Source of the DNA: Parasalinivibrio latis
GTDB lineage: Bacteria > Pseudomonadota > Gammaproteobacteria > Enterobacterales > Vibrionaceae
NCBI RefSeq assembly: GCF_036825535.1
Contig: NZ_CP098812.1
Coordinates: 1,984,001 to 2,048,000 of the forward strand
DNA length: 64,000 bases
Reading direction: 5' to 3'
The notes beneath the pieces are model-generated. The model ran no database searches and was not told where the DNA came from. It saw nothing but the letters and a program-made list of their open reading frames with translations. Of this stretch, positions 36,736 to 46,169 are shown in pieces; the stretch's first letter is position 1; every line of letters starts with the position of its first letter. The position numbers and the translations under genes are program-made.

Positions 36736-37431
36736 TTACCCACACAGTATATTGATCACGTTATCGAGGTGTTCAACCATTGCTGCTTCTGCTGCGTCCC
36801 CATCACCACTTTTAATAGCAGTAAATATTTTCTTATGATCCTTAATCCAACGGCCCTGAGCTGCTGGGTTTTCTGCCATGGATTCCATTCGCATCCACAT
36901 CTTTCCTTTCAAATGCATGGACATAAGATCGCCATGAAACGTTTCAAGAATCGGGTTGTCACATACACTGGAAATCAGTGCATGAAATTGTCTGTCAGCG
37001 TCAATGGATGCTTTGTGCCGCAATTCCTTGTCGGAAAAGAACAGGGATGCTTCCATCATTGCAATACAGCGTTCCAATTCTTCCACCAGTGAATCCGTCT
37101 TACTCTCTGCAGCAGCGCGTGCAAACCCACCCTCAATGACTTTCCTCGCATGCAAAATATGGTAAGGCGTGTACTCAGGAATCTGGCTGTTGCCCTGAGT
37201 CGGCTCGCTGTTGGTAACATAGACTCCAGCGCCTTTTTTGATCGTAGCAACCCCGATAAGCTCCAGATACACCATGGCTTCACGAATCACTGTTCGGCTG
37301 ACTCCCAGTTCCTCTGACAGTTTTCTTTCCGGTGGAATTTTGTCTCCGACCGCATATTGCTTTTGTTTGATTCGGTCAATCATTTCATTCGCAACAGTAA
37401 GATACAGTCGACCTTGATTCTTGTTTGTCAT
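36736..37431 (-). CDS. GntR/FadR-family regulator, UxuR/ExuR-like
   Basis: 231 residues. N-terminal winged helix (KIPPERKLSEELGVSRTVIREAMVYLE) and C-terminal FCD all-helical effector domain with metal-binding pattern (D..FH at residues 142-146, H near 193 and 215). Similar to UxuR/ExuR, which sense hexuronate pathway intermediates. It is between manD (6 bp upstream) and the dehydrogenase gene (translationally coupled), so it probably autoregulates this operon and the divergent TRAP-uxuA operon. Confidence 0.88.
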   Translation of the reverse strand: MTNKNQGRLYLTVANEMIDRIKQKQYAVGDKIPPERKLSEELGVSRTVIREAMVYLELIGVATIKKGAGVYVTNSEPTQGNSQIPEYTPYHILHARKVIEGGFARAAAESKTDSLVEELERCIAMMEASLFFSDKELRHKASIDADRQFHALISSVCDNPILETFHGDLMSMHLKGKMWMRMESMAENPAAQGRWIKDHKKIFTAIKSGDGDAAEAAMVEHLDNVINILCG

Positions 37432-37437
37432 TCTTAT

Positions 37438-38646
37438 TTACCAGTTATATAACGTTCCATCTTTCAATCTGTTCACAGGCAAGCTGGATTTTTTATAAGG
37501 GTTTGCCAGCATCACCTCTTCGTTTATATCAACCCCATGCCCGGGCGTATCATCTACGTAAAATGCACCTTCTTCATATTGGTATGACCGCGTAAACTGA
37601 GACTCCATCTCATCAGAGTGCGCCATGTGTTCCTGAATACCAAAGTTATTAACAGAGATGTCGAAATGCAAAGCACAACCCATGGATATGGGAGAAAGAT
37701 CGGTCGGACCATGGAATCCCATCTTCACGTTGTACAGTGATGCCAAGGACGCTATTTGCCGCATATGTGTAATGCCACCAGCATGTAAAATGGTTGTTCT
37801 TATATAGTCAACATACTGATTTATAATGAGGTCTTTGAGATCATAAACTGAACTCAACACTTCCCCGACGGCTATCTTGGTCGTAGTGTGATGGCGAACC
37901 AGTTTTAGTCCCTCCTGATTGTCTACCGGAGTGGGATCCTCCATCCAGAAGAGCCGGTAGGGCTCAAGCACCTTACCCAGTTGCGCCGCTTCTATGGGCG
38001 TAAGCCTATGGTGAACGTCGGTTAGCAGTTCAATGTCAAAGCCGAACTTTTCACGAACCGCTTTAAAAACGGATTCAACTGAATTCAGGTAACTGCTGGT
38101 GCACCATACGTGCTCCTCGGGAAGCCTGGAGGAAGCTGGCTCATAAATTTCACCTTTCGCTGCCACGCCGTAGGTTTTTTCCAAACCGGGGATACCACAT
38201 TGAATTCGGATAAAGCGGTACCCTTTTCCAATCGCATCAGAGACACCTGCAAGTACATCGTCAACAGTAACGCCATTTACATGGGTATACACATTTACAT
38301 ATTCGCGGCTTTTTCCGCCTAACAGTTGATATAAAGGCATACCCGCCGCTTTTGCCTTAATGTCCCACAACGCCATATCTACAGCGGCAAGGGCTGTCAT
38401 ATCTATAACGCCCTTTTTCCAGTAGTACCCCTTGAAAAAATATTGCCATGTATCTTCTATACGGCTGGCGTCTCTTCCAATCAATGAGGGAATGACATAC
38501 TCCTCAAGGTACTTTGCGACGACAAGCTCGCGTCCATTGACCGTAGCGTCACCCACACCGTAGATACCTTCATCAGTCTCTATTTTTAAAGTAACAAAGT
38601 TGCGGCCGGCTGAGCTGACAAAAACCCTGGCATTGATAATTTTCAT
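37438..38646 (-). CDS. manD: D-mannonate dehydratase of the enolase superfamily (ManD/RspA)
   Basis: 402 residues. Converts D-mannonate to 2-keto-3-deoxy-D-gluconate (KDG). Key ManD residues are all visible: the R...Y dyad in RIQCGIPGLEKTYG, metal ligands in LLTDVHH, FWMEDPTP and AVGEVLSS, then RTTILHAGG, FHGPTDLSP and FGIQEHM. Some members of the family are low-efficiency and also act on D-gluconate; that cannot be decided here. Start preceded by GGAAG. First gene of the minus-strand operon, divergent from a TRAP-uxuA operon encoding a second, unrelated mannonate dehydratase. Confidence 0.93.
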   Translation of the reverse strand: MKIINARVFVSSAGRNFVTLKIETDEGIYGVGDATVNGRELVVAKYLEEYVIPSLIGRDASRIEDTWQYFFKGYYWKKGVIDMTALAAVDMALWDIKAKAAGMPLYQLLGGKSREYVNVYTHVNGVTVDDVLAGVSDAIGKGYRFIRIQCGIPGLEKTYGVAAKGEIYEPASSRLPEEHVWCTSSYLNSVESVFKAVREKFGFDIELLTDVHHRLTPIEAAQLGKVLEPYRLFWMEDPTPVDNQEGLKLVRHHTTTKIAVGEVLSSVYDLKDLIINQYVDYIRTTILHAGGITHMRQIASLASLYNVKMGFHGPTDLSPISMGCALHFDISVNNFGIQEHMAHSDEMESQFTRSYQYEEGAFYVDDTPGHGVDINEEVMLANPYKKSSLPVNRLKDGTLYNW

Positions 38647-39282
38647 TGATCGCGACTTCCACTGTATTGATGGCGATGTGTCTTTCCTGCTCGAATAGTC
38701 TTTGTTATCAATTTGTTTGTATTCTGTCTTAGTATATTCACGAGAAAATTATTGTCCAGACCAATTCTGGAGAAATAGTAGTGCAATTCTGGTCTAAACA
38801 TTGGTTTACAACCTATTCCAAATGAAGAGACAGAATAATAATTTCATGAAATACAGAAGGAAGCCGGGCTCATTTATGTGAAATGTTGTCCAGTGGCGCT
38901 CAATAAAAAACCACTGTTCTTCTTCAGCCTATTTACAAACCCCGGTCACATAGCAAACATCTCCCATATCGAGGAATCATTGAATAGTGCTTGTTTTATA
39001 TGGGTTTTATGCTCATTCGAAATTATTCAAGATAGACTTACATTCATTCGTTAAGTCAACGTTCACCTACGTAAATCAGCCACCACCTTTTATGCATTCA
39101 TGCAGATAACGCCCCTGCTTGATATGTGTGATGATTATGACCGCTAATGATATAGATCACACAAACAAACAATTAACATACTAATAACGAAAATCGAGTG
39201 CTAGCTTGTGATTGTCTGTACAATTTAACCAAATTGCTTAGACCATAAGCAAAGGCAATACAACCCGACGTGGAGAGAAAAA
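38647..39282. promoter_or_regulatory. Divergent control region manD / TRAP operon
   Basis: 636 bp without a gene. Contains CAATTCTGG twice (38762-38770 and 38784-38792, 22 bp apart) on the manD side, ATTGGTTTACAAC next to the second copy (a loose UxuR-type match), and a CRP-like site on the TRAP side. Confidence 0.55.
39146..39161 (+). promoter_or_regulatory. CRP-like site upstream of TRAP operon
   Basis: AATGATATAGATCACA: right half TCACA perfect, left half AATGA matches three of five of TGTGA, spacing 6. About 120 bp upstream of the dctP-type start. Suggests catabolite control. Confidence 0.45.
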
Positions 39283-40248
39283 ATGAAGCATATTCTTTTT
39301 AGCGGAGCGGTAATAGCCAGCGCACTGATAGCCACCACAGCCTCCGCTGCTGACTACACTCTTAAGTTTGGTCATCTAGCCAATGACGACAACACCTGGA
39401 ATAAAGCAGCACTACAGTTTGAAAAGCTGGTCGAAGAAAAATCGAATGGCCGAATTGATGTAAAAGTATACCCAAACTCCCAATTGGGTTCAGAGATGGA
39501 CATAATTAACGGTATCCAACTTGGTACGGTGGACATGACCATCTCAGGAGAATCACTCCAAAATTGGGCCCCCAAGGCCGCTCTTCTCGGCATTCCCTAT
39601 GCAATCAGGGACAGCGCACATATGAAGGCAGTCGCCGACGGCCCTCTCGGTGAAGAAATTGAATCACAAATCATCAAAAAATCTGGTTTAGTGCCTCTCA
39701 CGTGGTTTGAACGCGGCCCCCGCAACCTGACCTCAAACAAGCCCATCGAAACACCAAATGCACTTAAGGGTACTATTTTGCGTGTGCCTAATGTGCCTAT
39801 CTTCGTCGAAGTGTGGAATGAACTGGGTGCAAAACCAACCCCAATGGCGTTTTCTGAGGTATTCACATCGCTTCAACAAGGTACCATCCATGCGCAGGAA
39901 AACCCCCTTTCGCTGATCAACAGTGCCTCCTTCTTTGAAGTCCAGAAGTTCGTGAATAAAACCGAGCATGTGCGCAGCTGGATCTATGTTGTAATTGGTA
40001 AGCGTCAATTGGAAAAGATGCCAGAAGACCTGCAACAAATCGTTCGAGAATCTGCAAATGAAATGCAAGCGTACGAGCGAAAGCTGTTCCAGGAAGACGA
40101 AACGAAACTGGTCGAATTGCTGCAATCAAAAGGCATGACTTTTGTTGACGTAGACCAAGATGCATTCCGTAATGCAGCTCTCCCAGCAGTTCAAAATAGC
40201 CTGAACGAAGAGCAGATGGAACTTTTCGGAAAAATCCAAAAATTGTAA
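39283..40248 (+). CDS. TRAP transporter substrate-binding protein, DctP family
   Basis: 321 residues, signal peptide cleaved after ASA (residue about 22). Mature DYTLKFGHLANDDNTWNKAA and the ligand-arginine region LRVPNVPIFVEVWNELGAKPTPMAFSEVFTSLQQG are typical of sugar-acid binding DctP proteins. With DctQ and DctM it imports an organic acid driven by sodium. From the neighbours the ligand is probably a hexonate or hexuronate (D-mannonate, L-gulonate). Ribosome-binding site GGAGAG. Confidence 0.92.
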   Translation: MKHILFSGAVIASALIATTASAADYTLKFGHLANDDNTWNKAALQFEKLVEEKSNGRIDVKVYPNSQLGSEMDIINGIQLGTVDMTISGESLQNWAPKAALLGIPYAIRDSAHMKAVADGPLGEEIESQIIKKSGLVPLTWFERGPRNLTSNKPIETPNALKGTILRVPNVPIFVEVWNELGAKPTPMAFSEVFTSLQQGTIHAQENPLSLINSASFFEVQKFVNKTEHVRSWIYVVIGKRQLEKMPEDLQQIVRESANEMQAYERKLFQEDETKLVELLQSKGMTFVDVDQDAFRNAALPAVQNSLNEEQMELFGKIQKL

Positions 40249-40272
40249 GTTATCTATTGTTAAATACCCATC

Positions 40273-40293
40273 AGGGAGGAGTCTCTCCTCCCT
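40273..40293 (+). other. Intercistronic hairpin between dctP and dctQ genes
   Basis: Perfect AGGGAGGAG/CTCCTCCCT 9-bp stem with 3-nt loop and no T-run. Likely protects or attenuates, giving more binding protein than permease. Confidence 0.6.
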
Positions 40294-40308
40294 ATTTAAG
40301 GTTTAACT

Positions 40309-40848
40309 ATGAGCTATAAATCCAAGTTATCACCACATTCATATCAATCCAGTCTCTTAAAGCTGATTGATTTTCTTGATGAGGTTGTGACAAAGATTTT
40401 CAGCTTATTGACTGTTCTAAGTTTGGCTGCACTGTGCGGCGTTGTGTTACTCCAAGTTTTCGCCAGAACATTTTTAGAAAATACTCCCCCTTGGACAGAA
40501 GAGCTTTCACGCTACTTTTTCATTTATACGGTTGCATTTGGAGTTGGGATAGCATTTAAAAAAGGTGAACTGGTCAGCGTCGACATTATTTTATCGAAGT
40601 TAAAAGAAAAACACCGCGTGTCCTTTATGCTGATTATCAACATAGCACAATCATTCTTTATCATAACGATCATCCCGTACGCTCTTCAATACATGAAAAT
40701 AGGCGGATGGCAAACGTCTCCAGTGTTAGCCATACCTATGAATACCATCTTCTTCGCCAGCGTGTTGATATTATCAAATTTACTCTTTTTCATCACCTTA
40801 GACATTATTCGCCGCCTATACATTCTGTATAATTGGAAGGATTCGTAA
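40309..40848 (+). CDS. TRAP transporter small permease, DctQ family
   Basis: 179 residues, four membrane helices (about 38-62, 70-90, 105-130, 145-165). Contains ENTPPWTEELSRYFFIYTVAFG, the DctQ landmark W.EE..R. Its stop codon overlaps the dctM start by one base (TAATG), a sign of coupled translation. Confidence 0.92.
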   Translation: MSYKSKLSPHSYQSSLLKLIDFLDEVVTKIFSLLTVLSLAALCGVVLLQVFARTFLENTPPWTEELSRYFFIYTVAFGVGIAFKKGELVSVDIILSKLKEKHRVSFMLIINIAQSFFIITIIPYALQYMKIGGWQTSPVLAIPMNTIFFASVLILSNLLFFITLDIIRRLYILYNWKDS

Positions 40849-42122
40849 TGGAAGTTTATGCATTGTTTACTGTATTCCTTGTATTACTTGCATTGGGTTT
40901 TCCTATAGCAATTACATTGGGAATGTCGTCTCTGGTCTATTTGTGGCTTACAGACATCTCATTCACTGTAATTCCCCAGAAAATGTTTTCCGGAATAGAT
41001 TCGTTTGTTCTTTTGTGCATCTCTGGCTTTATTCTGGCTGGCAACCTGATGAACCGAGGAAACATCACAGAACAGATCATCGGTCTCAGTAACGCACTTC
41101 TCGGCCATATCCGGGGAGGACTTGGGCTGGCAAATGTAAGTGGTTCCATGCTTTTTGGCGGTGTATCTGGTACCGCGGTTGCAGACACGGCCTCGATTGG
41201 CTCTGTAATGATTCCGGGAATGGCCAAAAGCGGATACGACAAACCTTTTGCCGCGGCTGTGACAGCGGCTTCGTCCACCATTGGGCCTATCATCCCGCCC
41301 AGCGTCCCTATGATCATTGTTGGCACACTCACCAGCATTTCTGTTGGTAAGCTATTCCTTGCGGGCGCTGTCCCTGGCCTTTTGCTCGGTGCCGGCATGA
41401 TGGCAACCACCTATTACCTTGCCCTGAAACGTGGATACCCAAAGGAAAAACGTGCAACCCTGCGTGAACTTCTGGTTCATTTGAAAACCGGTAGCTGGGC
41501 AATATCCCTCACATTATTTATACTGGTTGGAATCATCGGGGGTTATTTTACACCGACAGAAGCATCTGTGGTTGCCTCACTTTATGCTTTTATAATCGGA
41601 AAGTTTATATACAAGGGCTTATCAATCAAGGATCTCCCAGGCATCATGCTGTCTACAGCAGTGACGACAGCTTCATTAATGCTGCTTGTGGGTTTGGCTA
41701 ATGTATTCGGCTGGATACTGACATCTGAGCAAATACCACAGAAAATCGCATCGGCAATTTTAACGATCAGTGACAATCCAATCGTTGTACTCCTGATTAT
41801 TAATTTGCTCTTGCTACTTGTTGGCTCATTTATGGAAACAATTGCCGCACTCATTATTTTGTTTCCAACTTTACTCGGAGTGGCAGTCGCTGTTGGTGTA
41901 GACCCAGTCCATTTTGGAATTATTGCCGTATTGAATTTAATGATTGGCTTGACTACCCCACCAGTTGGCGTTTGTTTATTTGTCGCATCAGGAATTGGTG
42001 GAATTCCAATGGAAAAGGTAGCAAAGGCAATCATTCCATTTTTAATTTGCAATATAACAATTTTGATGTTGGTTACCTATATCCCGGCTCTTTCTCTTTG
42101 GTTGCCATCAATGTTCATGTGA
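40848..42122 (+). CDS. TRAP transporter large permease, DctM family
   Basis: 424 residues from ATG 40848, GGAAGG 8 nt upstream inside dctQ. About twelve hydrophobic helices; DctM landmarks FGGVSGTAVADTASIGSVMIPGM and PPSVPMIIVG and a C-terminal LTTPPVGVCLFVASG. It carries the sodium-driven translocation path. Confidence 0.94.
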   Translation: MEVYALFTVFLVLLALGFPIAITLGMSSLVYLWLTDISFTVIPQKMFSGIDSFVLLCISGFILAGNLMNRGNITEQIIGLSNALLGHIRGGLGLANVSGSMLFGGVSGTAVADTASIGSVMIPGMAKSGYDKPFAAAVTAASSTIGPIIPPSVPMIIVGTLTSISVGKLFLAGAVPGLLLGAGMMATTYYLALKRGYPKEKRATLRELLVHLKTGSWAISLTLFILVGIIGGYFTPTEASVVASLYAFIIGKFIYKGLSIKDLPGIMLSTAVTTASLMLLVGLANVFGWILTSEQIPQKIASAILTISDNPIVVLLIINLLLLLVGSFMETIAALIILFPTLLGVAVAVGVDPVHFGIIAVLNLMIGLTTPPVGVCLFVASGIGGIPMEKVAKAIIPFLICNITILMLVTYIPALSLWLPSMFM

Positions 42123-42165
42123 TTTGGATTCATTTTTGATTTATGAAGTTATAAGGAAAAGTACC

Positions 42166-43350
42166 ATGGAACAATTATGGCGTTGGTATGGCCCAGAAGA
42201 CCCGGTTACGCTAAACAATATTCTTCAGGCTGGTGCTTCCGGAGTAGTGACGGCTCTCCATCATATCCCAAATGGCGAAGTATGGGGTGAAGATCAAATA
42301 CAGGCGCGAAAAAAAATCATTGAAACTGCCGGGTTAAGCTGGTCCGTCGTTGAATCTGTGCCGGTACATGAGGACATCAAAACCCAGACCGGTACCTATG
42401 CTACGTACATTGAAAATTATAAGCAGACAATTGAGAATCTGGCTGCCCATGGGATTGATACTATCTGCTATAACTTTATGCCAGTACTGGATTGGACAAG
42501 GACAGATCTTCAATACCGTTTACCTGACGGATCACTTGCTTTGCGTTTTGACCAAATCGCCTTCTGTGCATTTGATATGTACATTCTTAAACGGTCCAAC
42601 GCAGCTGAAGATTACACTACTGAAGAAATACAGGCCGCTAAGAGTTATTTTTCGCATATGTCTTCGCAGGATATCAGCGAGCTAACAAATAACATCATCG
42701 CAGGGTTACCGGGTTCAGAAGAAGGCTATACGCTCGAACAACTTCAGGGACAGCTGGATCGTTATAGAAATATCGATAAACCTAAGCTTCGCAGCCACTT
42801 GCAACACTTTCTGCTGGAAATACTTCCAGTCTGTGAAAAGTGCGGTGTTCGCCTTGCTGTTCATCCCGATGATCCGCCGCGTCCGCTGCTTGGGTTGCCA
42901 CGGATTGTATCCAGTGAAGAAGACATAGATTGGCTTGTACACAGCGTGCCTAATCCTTCCAACGGTATCACGATGTGCACCGGCTCGTACGGTGTTCGGG
43001 AAGATAATGATCTGGTAAGAATGGTAAACAAATTCTCTAACCGTATTTACTTCACCCACCTGCGTTCTACTCAAAGGGAAGAAGTCAAAGGCAGCTTTTA
43101 TGAAGCAGCTCACCTCGAGGGTGATGTCGATATGTATAACATCATCAAAGCGCTTTTAAGTGAGGAGCAACGCAGAAGCAACGCCGGGGACAACCGCCAA
43201 ATTCCTATGCGTCCGGATCATGGCCACCAGATTATCGATGACCTGAACAAAGTCACCAACCCAGGTTATTCGTGTATAGGGCGTTTAAAAGGGCTTGCCG
43301 AAATCCGGGGTATGGAACTGGCACTGAAGAGAGCTTTTTTCTCTCAATAA
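42166..43350 (+). CDS. uxuA: Mannonate dehydratase UxuA
   Basis: 394 residues from ATG 42166 (AAGGAAAA 8 nt upstream), the same length as E. coli UxuA. Dehydrates D-mannonate to KDG; Fe/Mn-dependent TIM barrel of the xylose-isomerase-like type. Recognised by MEQLWRWYGPEDPVTL, HPDDPPRPLLGLPRI, CTGSYG and MRPDHGHQI, which include metal-binding histidines. It is in the TRAP operon. A second mannonate dehydratase (manD) sits divergently. No uxuB is in the window. Confidence 0.94.
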   Translation: MEQLWRWYGPEDPVTLNNILQAGASGVVTALHHIPNGEVWGEDQIQARKKIIETAGLSWSVVESVPVHEDIKTQTGTYATYIENYKQTIENLAAHGIDTICYNFMPVLDWTRTDLQYRLPDGSLALRFDQIAFCAFDMYILKRSNAAEDYTTEEIQAAKSYFSHMSSQDISELTNNIIAGLPGSEEGYTLEQLQGQLDRYRNIDKPKLRSHLQHFLLEILPVCEKCGVRLAVHPDDPPRPLLGLPRIVSSEEDIDWLVHSVPNPSNGITMCTGSYGVREDNDLVRMVNKFSNRIYFTHLRSTQREEVKGSFYEAAHLEGDVDMYNIIKALLSEEQRRSNAGDNRQIPMRPDHGHQIIDDLNKVTNPGYSCIGRLKGLAEIRGMELALKRAFFSQ

Positions 43351-43372
43351 ACTCAAATTTGCAGATGAGACC

Positions 43373-43682
43373 ATGAAGAAAATTGCAGTAATTTGCGAAT
43401 GTATGATTGAGCTGAATGGACACCCGTTCGGCACCATGCGCCAAACGTTTGGTGGAGACACTCATTACTGCTATCTATTTGTGCCGGGAGTTAAACAACC
43501 ACCCAGAGCAAACAAACAAGCCAGATGCAGAGAAGATTATTAATGTCAGCTATGTGACGGCACTGGGAACAGATGCAATAAGTAACGGTATGGTGACCTG
43601 GTGGGAAGATGAGGGCATATCAACAGGGCTGATTCTAAGGGACAACATTGACAACAATATTACCCATCCTGGCAGCAACTAA
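43373..43682 (+). pseudogene. Broken 2-keto-3-deoxygluconate kinase (kdgK) gene
   Basis: ATG 43373 begins KKIAVICECMIELNGHPFG, matching the intact kinase at 59584 (KRIAVIGECMIEFSGKLFG). Around 43455-43465 the homology jumps to the +1 frame (TAIYLCRELNNH..., VTALGTDAISNGMVTWW...), and it stops after about 100 of 320 codons. The rest, including the ATP-site DSTAAGD region, is missing. It is thus frameshifted and internally deleted. It sits between uxuA and eda, where the kinase step belongs, so the gene at 59584 must supply this activity. Confidence 0.88.
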
Positions 43683-43696
43683 ATTAAGGAAAATTT

Positions 43697-44323
43697 ATGC
43701 TTAATTTAAATGAAGCGTTAAAAAAGCTGAAAGTTATCCCGGTTATCGCCATTGACGATGCGGAAGATATTATTGAACTCGGAAATGTTCTGGCAGAAAA
43801 CGGTCTGCCTGTTGCGGAGATCACCTTCCGTTCCGATGCTGCCACAGAAGCCATCAGGTTATTGAGAAAATCCCGGCCAGACATGCTTATTGGTGCGGGA
43901 ACAGTCCTTACTCAGGCTCAAGTACTGCTTGCCAAAGAAGCCGGGGCTGATTTTATCGTAAGCCCTGGTTTCAACCCTAATACAGTTAAGGCCTGCCAGG
44001 AACTCGGTATTGATATAATCCCGGGCGTCAATAACCCTTCCAACATTGAAGCGGCACTCGAACTGGGCCTGACAACATTGAAGTTCTTCCCGGCAGAAGC
44101 CTCCGGAGGAGTGAATATGGTCAAGGCACTGATTGGCCCCTATCAAGATATTGAACTAATGCCCACAGGAGGGATTAACAGCAACAATATTAATTCATAC
44201 CTCGCCATCCCAAAAGTCGTGGCTTGCGGTGGTTCCTGGATGGTAGATAAAGCACTTATCAAAACGAAAAACTGGGATGATATAGCAAGGCTAACACGAG
44301 AAGCTGTCGCGTTGGTACGCTAA
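43697..44323 (+). CDS. eda: KDPG aldolase (2-keto-3-deoxy-6-phosphogluconate aldolase), copy 1
   Basis: 208 residues, class I aldolase cleaving KDPG to pyruvate and glyceraldehyde-3-phosphate. Schiff-base lysine in TTLKFFPAEASGG and glutamate in VAEITFR are present; phosphate site PTGGIN and CGGSWM conserved. AAGGAAAA lies 6-8 nt before the ATG. A close paralogue lies at 60543. It is the last gene of the TRAP-uxuA operon. Confidence 0.93.
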   Translation: MLNLNEALKKLKVIPVIAIDDAEDIIELGNVLAENGLPVAEITFRSDAATEAIRLLRKSRPDMLIGAGTVLTQAQVLLAKEAGADFIVSPGFNPNTVKACQELGIDIIPGVNNPSNIEAALELGLTTLKFFPAEASGGVNMVKALIGPYQDIELMPTGGINSNNINSYLAIPKVVACGGSWMVDKALIKTKNWDDIARLTREAVALVR

Positions 44324-44340
44324 GCCCCGAGTACTTTCAT

Positions 44341-45731
44341 AATGCAGTTCACTTAAGCGGAGCTGCTTTGCGATTAACCGGATAACGGGTCTTTGATATT
44401 TTAACCGCTCTAGGCCTTGATGGTCTGGGGCATTTTTCTATAAAAAAGGACTGATAAGTCCCCCCTCAATGCTTGAAGCCTCTTAGGCATATTGCCTGGA
44501 GATAAGGCTTTACTCATTATCCTTAGTTGGCTCGCGATATACTGGCAAGCGTATTTGAAGCTTATTTCATTCGGTGCACGACCATGAGCTACTGCGGCTT
44601 GGCTGGCCTCTCGTCTCACCAGCTTGTATCCAAGAAGTAGTCCCCTAACTCCTGATAAACAAGCTCGACTGTCTTACTTCTCAACGTCATGCCATTGTGC
44701 TGCATTGAGCTTTTGATGTCTCGATAGCCCAACTCTACCTCCCACCGCTCATGATAAAGTGTGGCGACTTGCTCAGCGCTGTACTTCTCTCGTGGCAGTG
44801 AAGTAAACACGGTCTTCTCTTTTCCATCCACCTCATAAGTCACCGCTCTGACTTGCCACTTCTCAGGCAGACTCGGATTCTTTTTTCTTGCCTGAGGAGA
44901 GACTTTCATTTCGATAAGATTGTCGTTGGTTTCTTCCTCATCGAGAATAGTGTACACCAATCCCTTTCGAGCCTGAATGAGCCAGTGACGGTTTACACCA
45001 CTCGCCGATAGGCTCAGTAACAAATCTGCACCATCAAACCCTTTGTCCAACAGAGTCACCGAGTTATCAGGGAGCGAACAAACGAAGGGCTGAGTATGGG
45101 GGATTTCACCTCGACGAAAGGGACTGTTATCCGCATCAATGATGATATGAGAACGTACATTCATCATGGTGACAAGTCGAAGAACTGGATAGGTTCTTTG
45201 ACGTTCACCCGAGGTGTTCCCAGAGCCGAAGTGCTCGCGAAGCTCTGGGGTGTCTCCTGTTCTGAATAACGCACCATCAACAGCAAAACCTGAAGACCAT
45301 GCCAATCATCCTCTGGGTATCTTTCTTTTCCCAATATCTCACTGCACTTTTTAAACAACCATTTCGGGGCTTCAGACCCGAGTCGTTGACAAGCCTGAGT
45401 CAGCCGCCTTTTGGCGAGAAGCGCTTCGTCAGCAAGTCCTTCAGCGCAGATGTTCATTCGACGGGCTACCTCAGCTATCGGTTCATTCCTGAAGAATGCC
45501 ATCCCCACGATTAACCAAAGAACCATATCGCTGGGTAATCTTCTCCGCCTGATGGTGGCTTGAGTAGAAAGGGATGCGGCTGCGGCAACCCATTCTGAAG
45601 GGACATGCTCAGCAAACGTCGTGAGTTGGGAAACATCGACGGGTGATTCTTCGAGAAAATTACTTAGATATGAGGTAATGCGCATAAAAAACCGGAATGT
45701 TCGGTCAATCGATCCTAAACTGATCAGTATT
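44341..45731 (-). mobile_element. IS4-family insertion sequence, decayed
   Basis: About 1,391 bp. Imperfect 18-bp inverted repeats: AATGCAGTTCACTTAAGC at 44341-44358 and, reading inward on the minus strand, AATACTGATCAGTTTAGG from 45731; both resemble IS4 ends. Outside them CCGAGTAC recurs at 44327-44334 and 45733-45740 (extending loosely to TTTC), a decayed target duplication. The transposase is frameshifted, so the copy is old and immobile. Confidence 0.82.
44410..45685 (-). pseudogene. IS4-family transposase, two frameshifts
   Basis: Coding sequence can be read in three frames. From ATG 45685 (MRITSYLSNFLEESP) it runs to about DWHGLQV near 45297, then shifts frame to AVDGALFRTGDTPELREHFG..., which carries the DDE residues (AVDG, LLDKGFDGAD, YHERWEVELGYRDIK), and shifts again near 44640 into RREASQAAVAHGR. 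The C-terminal part matches IS4-type transposases to near the end. Each break looks like a single-base indel. The product is not functional. Confidence 0.85.
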
Positions 45732-45740
45732 GCCGAGTAC

Positions 45741-46169
45741 GTTTCGGATTTTACAAGTAAAACTCGCCGACTAAAAAGTTGAAAAAATCCATTTTTCACC
45801 GTCACAGGCCTAGATACCCAGGCATGCATATTGCATAACATTACACCAAAGAATAGTTCACATGATTGCATTGTGGAAATTAAATACTAAAGCGTTACAC
45901 ATCAATATCAAATTCGAACTATATCGAGTAAATTCAATCAATTATACGCAAAGAAGATTGTGGGTATTTGTTCGAAAAGTGGGAGGTTTCTTAAAAAGGA
46001 CGACACGGATTCAGAGAGTAAACATAGGACTTAAAATATTACGTTGAATATATGAGACATTGATCAATGTTTTGTTAACGCTCTTGTAACATCATATGTA
46101 TTCCATATTTACAAATTGATTTTGTATTTACAAGATTAGCCCTGATGTAATGACGTTTAAGGAAAACCA
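45741..46169. promoter_or_regulatory. Intergenic region and promoter of the ABC/GH95/GH29 operon
   Basis: Very AT-rich; a 61-codon frame at 45862-46047 is not convincing. AAAGCGTTACA (45889-45899) and GTTAACGCTCTTGTAAC (46073-46090) share TAACGCT in opposite orientation, loosely like LacI-family half-sites. AAGGAAAA precedes the ATPase ATG. Confidence 0.4.

Noticed and set aside
45862..46047. 61-codon frame between the IS4 remnant and the ABC operon
   Set aside because: Basic, low-complexity translation without start signals; lies in a promoter region.
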